The notes under the pieces are model-generated. The model did no database searches. It was given only the letters and a program-made list of their open reading frames with translations, and was not told the DNA's origin. A stretch of DNA of 64,000 bases from assembly GCA_963758025.1 (NCBI GenBank), contig CAVWUA010000023.1, positions 48,796 through 112,795 of the forward strand. The letters run 5' to 3'. This DNA comes from CAVWUA01 sp963758025. GTDB lineage: Bacteria; Planctomycetota; Planctomycetia; Isosphaerales; Isosphaeraceae. Shown here piece by piece: positions 21,301 through 29,677 of this stretch (positions are counted from its first letter, which is position 1; each line of letters begins with the position of its first letter). Position numbers and translations under genes: made by a program.

Positions 21301-21606
21301 AATCCCTTCTGGGGCATTTACGCGGCCGTGACACGCCAGGACGAGCAAGGCGATCCCCCCGGCGGCTGGCATCCCGACCAGAGACTCACGATGGAAGAGA
21401 CCCTGCGGGCCTTCACCCGGGGATCGGCCTTCGCGAGCTTCGATGACGATCGGCTGGGAACGTTGGAGATCGGCAAGCGCGCCGATGTCACCGTGGTCGA
21501 TCGAGACCTGTTCCGGGTCGCGCCGGAGGACGTGCTCCAGTCGGACATCACGGAAACCATCATCGACGGGGAGATCGTTTATGATGCCCACCCCGGGACG
21601 GAGTGA
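18391..21606 (+). CDS. Secreted double amidohydrolase: N-acyl-D-amino-acid deacylase fused to a YtcJ-like domain
   Basis: The 1071-residue protein has a signal peptide (LAIGAGLLALMGWPGAGRG) and two complete amidohydrolase domains. Domain 1 (about 30-530) is D-aminoacylase-like: metal site HSHSD at residues 95-99, then GNCGSG, HISHLKASGK and ATASDGSAHRPGGG. Domain 2 (about 535-1071) is of the YtcJ/amidohydrolase-3 type: H600 and H602 in DAHGHM, then RVDGHAGWANS, KLFIDGAMGSRGA, THAIGDRGN and FGSDFPVE. Likely substrates are N-acylated amino acids or amides in the periplasm, by family inference only. GGAGG lies eight bases before ATG 18391. The usual situation is two separate genes, each about 550 residues. 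Confidence 0.85.
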   Translation: MSVTCWRRLAIGAGLLALMGWPGAGRGEGEEKPVEADWVLRGGVLIDGTGAERREGDLAIRGDRIVAVGDFQADPQAEVIDVMGQIVAPGFIDLHSHSDGPILKAATKDNRNYLAQGVTTVVTGNCGSGPIDVAAYFAQVERQGTGTNIIHLIPHGSLRRAVLGNAEVRANADALQRMKVLVQRGMNDGAWGMSTGLIYLPGRYADTAELIELSKVVARHGGLYASHIRNEGSNVLEAIDEAITIGRESGAPVHISHLKASGKANWGLVIPACEQIEAARRNGQIVTADQYPYIASSTQLGAMVVPHWARQGSAADFARIADDPVQGRRLRAEIERGLAERDGGGAIRIARYGPKPDRVGRDLVTIARREGSTPLDVVLDIERHGGAQAISFSMSEKDVRHVMAKPFVATASDGSAHRPGGGDRPHPRAYGTFPRKIRYALEDQTISLEQAIHAGTGLPAEILGLPDRGVLRPGAFADVLVFAPDQFRDTATFDDPTRYATGVRHLFVNGEPVVKDGDYQGKLAGRPLRLTTDGPADLILKVGRIWTGNPSQPWAQALASRNGEIVAIGNEEEVAPFRGPRTRLVVHPEGFAIPGLIDAHGHMTSLGAGAEELDLRGIASPEEVARRVLERIQVRPGDGWILGQNWDQSLWPGKAFPDAAILDTVAPDRPVWLIRVDGHAGWANSEALRRAGVTTETKATADGQILRDAEGRPTGVLIDGAKELVTRVIPEPSRADLARQILKAQDLALRAGLTGVHDAGISDREAEVYRQLDRQGKLKLRIYGMASPPDGREVAYVRTPPIPRKPGRRFEMRAIKLFIDGAMGSRGALMFEPYSDDPGNVGLQLIDAEVLRETTTEALRHGWQVCTHAIGDRGNALVLDAYAAARETVPEAVDPRLRIEHAQVVRKADVARFQELDVIASMQPSHASTDKRWADDRLGSDRVEGAYAWRWFLDAGVPLAFGSDFPVEVANPFWGIYAAVTRQDEQGDPPGGWHPDQRLTMEETLRAFTRGSAFASFDDDRLGTLEIGKRADVTVVDRDLFRVAPEDVLQSDITETIIDGEIVYDAHPGTE

Positions 21607-21637
21607 ACCGGACCCGGGGTGGCGTTTGAATTGTTGG
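21588..21637 (+). terminator. Hairpin terminator overlapping the amidohydrolase stop
   Basis: CCACCCCGGG (21588-21597) pairs perfectly with CCCGGGGTGG (21613-21622). The loop contains the TGA stop codon of the amidohydrolase gene, and CGTTTGAATTGTT follows. The T-run is loose, so efficiency is doubtful, but position between convergent genes supports it. Confidence 0.5.
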
Positions 21638-21653
21638 ATCGACTCCGCGCGAC

Positions 21654-22535
21654 TCAGCGCGTGAGCTTTGAAGCGTCGGGAGCGACCTTGGAGATGTTCG
21701 GGGGAATATCAGCATCGACCTTGCCGGTCGCCCACATCATCGCGCCGATCAAGAGCCCCTGGTACTTGGCGTTTTCCCAGACGTCCTCACGATGCCCCAT
21801 GGACGTATAGAAGACCCGCCCTTCCCCGTGCTTGCGCGCCCAGGTTTCAGGGAAGTTGGGCCGCTCGTACATCGGCCCTTTCATCGTCGAGGTATCGTAA
21901 TTGATGATGACGTGGAGGTCATCGGTGAAGTTCTTGAGGGCGTACCACTCGTCGTTCAGCTCGAAGGTCTTGCCGAACGGACCGACGCCGGGGAAGCTCT
22001 CGTCAATGACGTCGAGTTTGATCTTCTGCTGGGCGCCATGGACGATGAACTCGCCACCGATCATCTTGATGTAGGGATCGATCTGATCCCCCTTGCTGTG
22101 GAATGTATCGGTCGCGCAGTGCATGCCGAGGAACCCCTTGCCATTCTGGATGGCATCGAGAAAAGCCTGCTTGCCCTCCTTGGACATGGGTTCGCCGTCG
22201 TTGTGGCCGCCGGGGGTGGTCAGGTCGCCGGTCGTGTAGAAGACGAAAGCGTCCCACTGGCCGATCTTGTCGGGGTCGAAGAGGCGACCGTCTTTCGAGG
22301 CGACGACCTCGAAGCCGTGTTCCTTACCGATCTCGGTCAAGACACGCTCGGCCAGGCCGAGCTGATCGTCCTTGCGAGTAATCACCGAGTGCTGAAACCC
22401 GGAACTCTTGGTGAAGAACAGGACCCGCTTGGTCTGCCCTTGCTGCCGGGCGAGAACACGACGGGCCGCCGCGGGACCGATCAGCGCGGCTCCAGTGGCC
22501 AGAAGCATCTGGCGGCGGTTCAGAACATGAGGCAT
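21654..22535 (-). CDS. ThuA-like domain protein, exported
   Basis: The 293-residue product starts with a Tat-like signal (LNRRQMLLATGAALIGPAAA) and matches the ThuA-like fold, related to class I glutamine amidotransferases: RVLFFTKSSGFQHS, AFVFYTTGDL, GKGFLGMHCATDTF and GGEFIVHGAQQ. In planctomycetes such proteins accompany DUF1080 and haem-domain proteins, presumably in sugar metabolism in the periplasm; the reaction is not established. GAGGAGA lies seven bases before ATG 22535. The neighbouring gene is convergent. Confidence 0.88.
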   Translation of the reverse strand: MPHVLNRRQMLLATGAALIGPAAARRVLARQQGQTKRVLFFTKSSGFQHSVITRKDDQLGLAERVLTEIGKEHGFEVVASKDGRLFDPDKIGQWDAFVFYTTGDLTTPGGHNDGEPMSKEGKQAFLDAIQNGKGFLGMHCATDTFHSKGDQIDPYIKMIGGEFIVHGAQQKIKLDVIDESFPGVGPFGKTFELNDEWYALKNFTDDLHVIINYDTSTMKGPMYERPNFPETWARKHGEGRVFYTSMGHREDVWENAKYQGLLIGAMMWATGKVDADIPPNISKVAPDASKLTR

Positions 22536-22909
22536 CGAGCATTTCTCCTCTGTGGCCGAACATGGCCAAGACTTCGTGTTGCCAGAGAACCGGGAGTTGT
22601 CCCTTTTTCAAAGCAGACAGGCAATCCCGGTCTGCTGCATCGTAACCGCGCCCGGGCGCGTCCGCACCCGAAAAAACGGGAATCCCCAAGTTTGTCCAAG
22701 AAACGAGGATGGGACGATCGGATCAGAAGCCCACGCTTTTCTCCTTGCGGGATACGGACGCGCTGGGTAACCTGCTGGGACTCAAAAGAACCAGCTCCGG
22801 GACCTTGACGGCGAGATCCTCACCGTGGGCGTTCGCGGGGCAGGCTCGCAGGGCGTATCCTGCGATGGAGGAACCACCCCGCACCGACCCTTGGGGTCGG
22901 GAGATAAGG
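22536..22909. other. Divergent intergenic region
   Basis: These 374 bases separate the ThuA gene from two small tandem genes. The frame of the downstream gene is open back to 22709, but a good ribosome site sits only before 22910. I see no clear promoter, repeat or RNA. Confidence 0.35.
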
Positions 22910-23236
22910 ATGTCGCAACTGACCGCCGCCTCTCCGAAGCACTTCGAGCGAGCCCATCTCGACAAACTCTGCACGTCAATCCGCGGTAAACTTCAGTTCA
23001 TGGACTACCTCGTCCGTGCCGCTGTCGCCGATGTCGATCGCTATCAGGAGGAAGCGGACCCCGGCACGCAGATCTTCCTTCGCCAGTTGATTGAGATGCA
23101 CACGGCGAACCTCACCGTGGAATGTGAGAACATGCGTCTGGTGGACGAGATGTGCAGTGCCCTGGAATCTGCCATCGCTCCGGTCGAGAATGATGACCGT
23201 GAGGCCTCGTCCTTCCGCAACGGAGACGCCGCATGA
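22910..23236 (+). CDS. Small helical protein, first of two tandem paralogues
   Basis: The 108-residue product is unrecognised. It is predicted mostly helical and has an acidic C-terminus. Its middle (GKLQFMDYLV, EEADPGTQIFLRQLIEMH) aligns with the product of the next gene (GQAQFLLYLA, TETDPGHGAFLCKILSMY), so the two are probably tandem duplicates. GGGAG lies about six bases before ATG 22910. Its stop overlaps the next start by four bases (ATGA), which implies coupled translation and perhaps a heteromer. No signal peptide or membrane segment is seen. Confidence 0.65.
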   Translation: MSQLTAASPKHFERAHLDKLCTSIRGKLQFMDYLVRAAVADVDRYQEEADPGTQIFLRQLIEMHTANLTVECENMRLVDEMCSALESAIAPVENDDREASSFRNGDAA

Positions 23237-23589
23237 ACCACGACCACCGGTCCTACGGCGGAGGCTCCGCGATCCTCGGACGGGCGAGCACCCCCTCGCT
23301 CGACCCTCCCACATCGCCCACGAAGCCGCGAGCCGTCTCCGCCGAGCTGACCCATGCGCTGGCCGAGGTCAAGGGCCAGGCACAGTTCTTGCTCTATCTG
23401 GCCGACCAGCTTGAGGACTCGATCCAGCAACTGAACACCGAGACCGACCCGGGTCACGGCGCCTTCCTCTGCAAGATCCTCAGCATGTACTCAGCGCAGC
23501 TTGAGAGCAAGCACCAGGGGCTCGGCGACCGAATCGCCGAGACGTGCCAGGAAATCTATGTCACCGTTCGCGAATTCGACGGGTCGTAA
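23233..23589 (+). CDS. Small helical protein, second of two tandem paralogues
   Basis: The 118-residue product has a disordered Gly/Ser/Pro-rich N-terminus (about residues 1-35) and then a helical region similar to the preceding protein: QFLLYLADQL, TDPGHGAF and a helix with QLESKHQGLGD. The start overlaps the stop of the first paralogue in ATGA. A strong terminator at 23626 closes this two-gene operon. No family is recognised; cytoplasmic location is likely. Confidence 0.65.
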   Translation: MNHDHRSYGGGSAILGRASTPSLDPPTSPTKPRAVSAELTHALAEVKGQAQFLLYLADQLEDSIQQLNTETDPGHGAFLCKILSMYSAQLESKHQGLGDRIAETCQEIYVTVREFDGS

Positions 23590-23625
23590 GCGGACGAAGG
23601 TACGCGAAAGTGCCACGCGGGAAGC

Positions 23626-23656
23626 CGCCGGGGACTCAATTCCCCGGCGCGTTTTT
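23626..23656 (+). terminator. Intrinsic terminator of the two-gene paralogue operon
   Basis: CGCCGGGGA (23626-23634) pairs with TCCCCGGCG (23641-23649) around a six-base loop, and CGTTTTTC follows. The stem overlaps the last codons of the convergent glycosyltransferase gene, which ends at 23636. Confidence 0.75.
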
Positions 23657-24454
23657 CGCGTTCCCTGTCATTTCCGGCTCGCGCGGGTGGTCCGGTCGCA
23701 TCTTCGTGCGTCCCAGAGCACGATCCACTCCGAGCATGAGGATGATGTACAGCGCCTTGACCGCCTCCGCCTTGTTGATCTTCGAGATCCCCGAGCGACG
23801 GTTCTCGAACAAGATCGGCGTCTCCCCGATCCGGCAGCCCACTTGACGGCACCAGAACAAGATCTCTTCCATGAAGGAGTAGCCGCGAGAGCGAATGCGG
23901 CCGAGGTCGATCTGCGCCAACTTTGAGACACGGTAGCAACGGAATGAGCCGCTGTTATCCTTGGTTTTCAAACCGAGAAACAGCTTGGCGTAGGTGTTGA
24001 TCCCCGTGCTCATGAATTTTCGCTTGAGATTGAATTCACCCTCGACACCGCCACCCGGCACGTAACGGGACCCGATCATCACGTCGTGATTGTCCATCCC
24101 GGCGAGCAGGGCGGGGATGAACCGCGGCGGGTGGCTGAAATCGGCGTCGAGATTCAAGAAGTGCTCGAAGTCGTGCTCGATGGCGTACCGCATTCCCGCC
24201 AGGACCGCGGTCCCCAGCCCCTGCTTCCCCGGACGGTGGATCACGTCGATCTCGGGAAGCGAAGCCTTCAGCTCGTCCGCGATCCGTCCGGTACCATCCG
24301 GGGAGTTGTCGTCGATCACCAAGATCGACGCGTGCGGGGCGTACTCGCGAATCGTCTCGACCAGCGGGCGCAGGTTGCCCGCCTCGTTGTAGGTCGCCAG
24401 CGAGACGAGAAGCCGGGGTGGTGTCGAGGTCTGTGTTGCTTGGGACACGTCCAT
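23636..24454 (-). CDS. GT2 glycosyltransferase, dolichol/polyprenol-phosphate mannosyltransferase type
   Basis: The 272-residue protein shows the GT-A fold of DPM1-like enzymes: LVSLATYNEAGNL near residues 16-27, VIDDNSPDGTG with D48-D49, GLGTAVLAGM, the DxD in NLDADFSH (103-105) and GSRYVPGGG. Such enzymes move a sugar from a nucleotide sugar to polyprenyl phosphate on the cytoplasmic face, feeding GT-C transferases like the one at 8594. There are no C-terminal membrane segments. CAGGAA precedes ATG 24454; the frame is open further upstream without family similarity. Confidence 0.9.
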   Translation of the reverse strand: MDVSQATQTSTPPRLLVSLATYNEAGNLRPLVETIREYAPHASILVIDDNSPDGTGRIADELKASLPEIDVIHRPGKQGLGTAVLAGMRYAIEHDFEHFLNLDADFSHPPRFIPALLAGMDNHDVMIGSRYVPGGGVEGEFNLKRKFMSTGINTYAKLFLGLKTKDNSGSFRCYRVSKLAQIDLGRIRSRGYSFMEEILFWCRQVGCRIGETPILFENRRSGISKINKAEAVKALYIILMLGVDRALGRTKMRPDHPREPEMTGNAKNAPGN

Positions 24455-24653
24455 CGAATTCCTGGGGGTCGTCTCAATTCCGCCATCGGCCCGAGCCTCA
24501 TAGCCTCTTGCCTGGCCGGGATTGTCGCGTTTGTAACGTAAATACCGCCACGGCGCCAAGCCGAGCAAGCCAGGGCACGCGGATTGTGGCGGTTGGGGAT
24601 GTTTCCGGAGATCGTCGTGCCGGTGAACGCCACGGAACGATCGGAGGAAAAGA

Positions 24654-24787
24654 AGCAGGTGCCGCCTTTCGGGGAGCCCGGCCCGTGAACCCCATCGGAG
24701 CTCGGGACAGGGTCCGCCGCCGTCGTGGCCACTCTCGGGAAAGAGTAGCGCCTGGGAGCACCAGGATCAAACCAGGCGGCACCTGCT
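24654..24787 (-). ncRNA. Candidate structured RNA of about 134 nt
   Basis: The 13-base arms AGCAGGTGCCGCC (24654-24666) and GGCGGCACCTGCT (24775-24787) pair perfectly and enclose 108 bases that can form further hairpins. Read on the minus strand these are CCTGG/CCAGG, an eight-pair stem GCTACTCT/AGAGTGGC that needs a G-U pair, and CCCG..CTCC/GGGG..CGGG. The G-U pair becomes A-C on the plus strand, which favours the minus strand. A T-rich TCTTTTCC follows the closing stem. It lies about 200 bases upstream of the GT2 gene and could be an independent RNA or leader. I do not recognise a known family. Confidence 0.4.
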
Positions 24788-25001
24788 CTGGATTGTCAAA
24801 CGGCGGCGACCCCCGGCCCCAGGGACGGTAACCGCGGGCCACTAAATTAATCCATCGGCCAGACCCGATCCGTTCCATCACACTGACCCGACGTTTTCCT
24901 GAGAATCCGCAAAGAGTTTTCCGCCGTTCGCTCACCGAGCAGCCGACGTGCGCTGATCTCACCAATCCCGACGCGTGTGTTTTCACTTCAAACAGACAAA
25001 T
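24788..25001. other. Intergenic region between candidate RNA and palindrome
   Basis: This belongs to the 624-base gap between the GT2 and AAA ATPase genes (24455-25078). Open frames here have no family features or convincing ribosome sites. It includes an AT-rich patch (CTAAATTAAT, 24842-24851) that could contain a promoter for a minus-strand transcript. Confidence 0.35.
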
Positions 25002-25049
25002 CGACGAGGCGGGGGATACGGTGATATCACCGTATCCCCCGCCTCGTCG
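25002..25049 (-). terminator. 48-bp perfect palindrome, probable terminator of the AAA ATPase gene
   Basis: The sequence is a perfect inverted repeat centred between 25025 and 25026, with 24-base arms (CGACGAGGCGGGGGATACGG plus TGAT) and no spacer. It lies 30 bases after the ATPase stop on the minus strand, and is followed on that strand by ATTTGTCTGTTT, a loose T-rich tract. The extracted DNA could also form a cruciform. A terminator is the simplest reading. Confidence 0.6.
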
Positions 25050-25078
25050 GGATCCGATCGTCGTTCCTTGTGCGGCGA

Positions 25079-26284
25079 TCAGGTTCCGGAGTCCCGATCG
25101 TTCGCCTGCTTCATCCGCGAAAAGAGTTGGCTGTAGGGAGCGAAGCCGTGCTCGCCCTCAACCCGTACATTACCAAGGCTAGATTCGGCTTCTTCCGTGT
25201 TGGATTTGGCCCGCTCATTCGGATCGCCGAAAACCGCTGAAACGTCAAGAGATGCGTCGGCGGCCGACCCCTCGGCGCTGGAAAGCGGCTGATTGGTCTC
25301 CCATTCCTGCCACGCCTGAAGCGCCGCGTAGTGATCCTGGATCGTCTCCTCGGCGAGTCCCGGTTGTTCTAGTTTCTCGGGAATCGAATCGGGCGGGATT
25401 TCAGAATCGTTGTCCGCGGACCAGCCGACCTCGATCAGGCCATCCTCGACACGCAACGGCGGCTTGGTCTCTCCGATCCGCGCCGAAGGGGTCTGCGTGG
25501 AGGTCGGGATCTCCTCCCTGACAGAGCGTTGCGGTGCAGGTTGGGGAACGGGAGCCTGGGACTTCCGAGCGGGCGCCGGATTCGAAACCCTGGGGGTTTG
25601 CCGGAGGAGTTGTCGTGGATTTCCCCGAGCGGAACAGTGGCGGCGATCGATCTCGTCCACATCCTCCGGAGTGCGAACTCCAGCCCTCTCCAGAAGCTGC
25701 TGAGCTTCATCGACGTCCAGGGGCCGGAGGTGGACCCTCAGGACGAGTCGATCTTCGAGCGATGCCAGCGTTCGCGTTGAGAGACGGCGGGCCAGGGACG
25801 ACTGCCCGATCAGGATGATTGAGGCGAACCCATCCGTCATGTTCAGGCGATTCGAGAGAACCCGGATTTCTTCCAGAACCTCGGTCGTCGCGAGATGGAG
25901 CTCGTCAATCACCAGTCCCCAGCACCGGCCATCTCCAGCCCGCTCCTGCAAGAAATCCGCGAGTTCGAGTCGGAGCTGACCGAGCGAACCTCTGGTTTCC
26001 AGACCCAGCTTGTGCGTGATCAAACGGAGAAGGTCCGTCGCATCCACTGCGGGGGTCATGTCCACCATGATCCAGCTTAGAGGCTCACGGACCTCGGCGG
26101 CGATTCTCCTGGCAAGCCAGGTCTTTCCGACCCCGGCCTCGCCGGTGATCAGAATCGGTCCCTCTCGGAACCGAGATAGGCAGGCATCGACCACTGCCCT
26201 CCGGCTGGGCAAAACGAAGGAATCGCCCGCCGACGCAAGGGCCTTTCCGGCCTCCCCAATCCTCAGGGATTCATTCCGATCCAT
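25079..26284 (-). CDS. ExeA/GspA-like AAA+ ATPase
   Basis: The 401-residue product has Walker A GEAGVGKT at residues 48-55, Walker B GLVIDELH near 123-130 and a sensor-like ILIGQSSLARRL, as in the AAA_22/ExeA group. ExeA-type ATPases load secretion or pilus machinery; related ones act in transposition. The N-terminal 230 residues hold the ATPase; the rest is Pro/Gln-rich and acidic, without the peptidoglycan-binding domain of ExeA. No secretion gene is adjacent, so the partner is unknown. GAGGGG lies seven bases before ATG 26284; a longer frame to 26335 is possible. Confidence 0.75.
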   Translation of the reverse strand: MDRNESLRIGEAGKALASAGDSFVLPSRRAVVDACLSRFREGPILITGEAGVGKTWLARRIAAEVREPLSWIMVDMTPAVDATDLLRLITHKLGLETRGSLGQLRLELADFLQERAGDGRCWGLVIDELHLATTEVLEEIRVLSNRLNMTDGFASIILIGQSSLARRLSTRTLASLEDRLVLRVHLRPLDVDEAQQLLERAGVRTPEDVDEIDRRHCSARGNPRQLLRQTPRVSNPAPARKSQAPVPQPAPQRSVREEIPTSTQTPSARIGETKPPLRVEDGLIEVGWSADNDSEIPPDSIPEKLEQPGLAEETIQDHYAALQAWQEWETNQPLSSAEGSAADASLDVSAVFGDPNERAKSNTEEAESSLGNVRVEGEHGFAPYSQLFSRMKQANDRDSGT

Positions 26285-26599
26285 CTCTATCCCCTCTCGT
26301 CCGCGGGTCGGCGGCCCCAGAATCCGGGGCGACACGGAAAGTACGGATCATCAACGGCCGTGGAATGGCTCGCGATTGACGCGCCGCGCTAACCCATGTT
26401 GTATCGGTGAACGACGGCTCCTCCCTTGAAGGCTCTCGAAACCGTCGCGAGTTCACCGATTGGCGGTGGCTCGATACGCAGCGGCAGCTCAACCTGGAAA
26501 ACCCTGATCGGGGACGAACCAGGAGAGTGGCGGGATCGACCCGCCAAGCGTATTCTGATCGACCAAATGATCGTGGACACCGATTCTGGAGCGACCGCC
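26285..26599. other. Divergent intergenic region, AAA ATPase / SDR
   Basis: These 315 bases lie between two divergent starts. The SDR frame is open back to 26426 but without the Rossmann signature. I see no convincing promoter or repeat. Confidence 0.35.
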
Positions 26600-27361
26600 A
26601 TGCAACTGAACGGCAAGGTTTCCATCGTCACCGGGGCCGCCTCGGGGATCGGGGCGGAGATTGTCCGCCTTTTCCTGGAAGCGGGCGGTTGCGTCGTGGC
26701 AGTGGACAATGCCCCCGATTCGTCCGAGCGGTTCAAGACGCTCAACCCCGACGCATCCGAGCGACTCCGCCACGTTGTGGGCGACGTGGCCCGAGAAGAG
26801 ACTGCCGTGGAATACACCCGGATCGCGCTCGAAACCTTCCAGAAGATCGACGTGATGATCAACAACGCCGGGATCGCGCTCGTCAAGCCCATCGCGGATC
26901 ACACGCCCGAGGAGTGGGACCGGGTGATGAACGTCAACGTGAAGTCCATCTACTGGTCCGCGCGGCATGTCGTGCCGGTGATGAAGCGGAACGGCGGAGG
27001 GCTCTTCCTGAATACCGGTTCGATCTCATCGGTCGTCGGAATCAGTGGGCAAGGAGCATATGCGCCGTCGAAGGGAGCGGTCGTCCAGTTGACGAGGCAG
27101 ATGGCGATTGAATACGCGCGGGATCATATTCGGGTGAACGCGGTTTGCCCCGGCTCCGTGGACACGCCGTTGTTGCGGAAGGCCGCCGACGAGTCGGGAG
27201 ATCCCGAGCGATTTCTCTCGGGACTGGAAGCCGCCCATCCCATCGGTCGCATCGCTTCGGCCGAGGAAATCGCGCGGTTTTTCCAGTTCCTGGCCTCGGA
27301 CCACGCCCGTTTCTTCACTGGGGCCGTGCTCATGATCGACGGTGGGTTTACCGCGTGGTAA
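26600..27361 (+). CDS. Short-chain dehydrogenase/reductase (SDR)
   Basis: The 253-residue protein is a classical SDR: TGAASGIG at residues 11-18 binds the dinucleotide, NNAG at 88-91, Ser141 in NTGSISS, and YAPSK with Tyr154 and Lys158 as catalytic residues. Asp36 at the end of the second strand (VVAVDNA) favours NAD(H) over NADP(H). Substrate is unknown; glucose dehydrogenase or 3-oxoacyl reductase labels are usual for such sequences. GGAG lies eight bases before ATG 26600. The initiator tRNA gene follows on the same strand. Confidence 0.9.
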   Translation: MQLNGKVSIVTGAASGIGAEIVRLFLEAGGCVVAVDNAPDSSERFKTLNPDASERLRHVVGDVAREETAVEYTRIALETFQKIDVMINNAGIALVKPIADHTPEEWDRVMNVNVKSIYWSARHVVPVMKRNGGGLFLNTGSISSVVGISGQGAYAPSKGAVVQLTRQMAIEYARDHIRVNAVCPGSVDTPLLRKAADESGDPERFLSGLEAAHPIGRIASAEEIARFFQFLASDHARFFTGAVLMIDGGFTAW

Positions 27362-27452
27362 ATGACCGCCCCGAGGAACCTGTTTCTCATTTTTTACACG
27401 ATTTTCCCGATTCGGGCTTTCATCCCGGCATGTTCCTCTGTATATTGAGAAT

Positions 27453-27525
27453 CGCGCCGTGGAGCAGCGGTTAGCTCGCCAGGCTCATAACCTGGAGGTC
27501 GTAGGTTCGATTCCTGCCGGCGCAA
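27453..27525 (+). tRNA. Initiator tRNA-fMet (CAT)
   Basis: The 73-base gene folds as a full cloverleaf with anticodon CAT at 27486-27488. The initiator hallmarks are present: C1 opposite A72 is unpaired at the top of the acceptor stem, and the D stem carries A11-T24. The anticodon stem is CCAGG/CCTGG, so the usual run of three G-C pairs is broken by A29-T41. CCA is not encoded. A -10-like TATATT lies at 27441-27446, close to the mature 5' end; no good -35 box is seen. Confidence 0.93.
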
Positions 27526-27535
27526 TTCATCGAAT

Positions 27536-27566
27536 AAAAAACCCGGCGATTCTCGCCGGGTTTTTT
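27536..27566. terminator. Strong bidirectional terminator between tRNA-fMet and clpX
   Basis: CCCGGCGA (27542-27549) pairs with TCGCCGGG (27553-27560) around a TTC loop, with A6 before and T6 after. It can stop the tRNA transcript on the plus strand and clpX on the minus strand, whose stop codon is 40 bases away. Confidence 0.92.
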
Positions 27567-27605
27567 CATGTTCCTCAGCATCTCCGCATCCTTCCCGATC
27601 ACGGC

Positions 27606-28907
<1,302 letters not shown>

Positions 28908-29160
28908 CAGAGTCTCTCCGCCATTTCAAGTAATTCGGGACAAGAACGATCCGAACCGCAGGGGTTCTCGATCCATCCAAGATAGAGAGAATCGCGCGCT
29001 TTCACAATCGCAGCACGGCGCATTCCGCTCTCGCTCGGGACGCGCATCGGAGCGTCGTGATCCCCACTTTTGGGTTTCGTTCGTCAGGCGTTCGGATCAT
29101 AATCCGCGAAACACGCACGACGTTTTTCGCGAATGCGGATTCCGCCTAAGGACATCAACC

Positions 29161-29646
29161 ATGAGCGAGGTTTCCTCTCTACGAGAGCACTTGCAAAAGC
29201 TGCTCGAAGGGCGTCAGGCCCATCTGGACTTCGACAAAGCCGTCGAGGCGCTTCCAGCGGAGCTTCGAGGCGCCAGGCCGCCCAGCCAGCCGCACACTCC
29301 CTGGCGACTGGTGGAGCACCTGCGGATCGCCCAGTGGGACATCCTCGAATTCTGCCGGAACTCTCAACACCAATCGCCCGATTTTCCGGCAGGCTACTGG
29401 CCGAACGGCGATGCTCCAGAGAGTGATGAGGCCTGGAACCGATCCGTCTCGGGCTTCCGCGACGATCTCCAGGCCATGAAGGCGCTCGTCGCTGATCCGA
29501 AGACGGACCTCTTCGCGACGATTCCCCATGGCGACGGCCAGACGATTCTTCGAGAGGCCCTGCTCGTCGCTGATCACAACGCGTATCACCTCGGACAACT
29601 GGTGATGGTCCGGCGTCTTCTCGGTGCCTGGCACGACGATTCGTGA
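29161..29646 (+). CDS. DinB-like protein
   Basis: The 161-residue product has the DinB-superfamily layout: a helix with PWRLVEHLRIAQWD carrying the first histidine, and a C-terminal ADHNAYHLGQL with two more. These would form a metal site in a four-helix bundle. Function is unknown. AAGGA lies about nine bases before ATG 29161. It diverges from clpX and converges with a sulfatase gene. Similarity to the DinB protein at 17572 is limited to the fold. Confidence 0.82.
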   Translation: MSEVSSLREHLQKLLEGRQAHLDFDKAVEALPAELRGARPPSQPHTPWRLVEHLRIAQWDILEFCRNSQHQSPDFPAGYWPNGDAPESDEAWNRSVSGFRDDLQAMKALVADPKTDLFATIPHGDGQTILREALLVADHNAYHLGQLVMVRRLLGAWHDDS

Positions 29647-29677
29647 GAGGAACGTTCAGCGGCGGCCATGAGGCATC

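Noticed and set aside
24654..24787. Reading the structured element as 5S rRNA or SRP RNA
   Set aside because: There are short look-alike words, but the 5S loop-C consensus and the SRP GGAAGGAAGCAG core are both missing.
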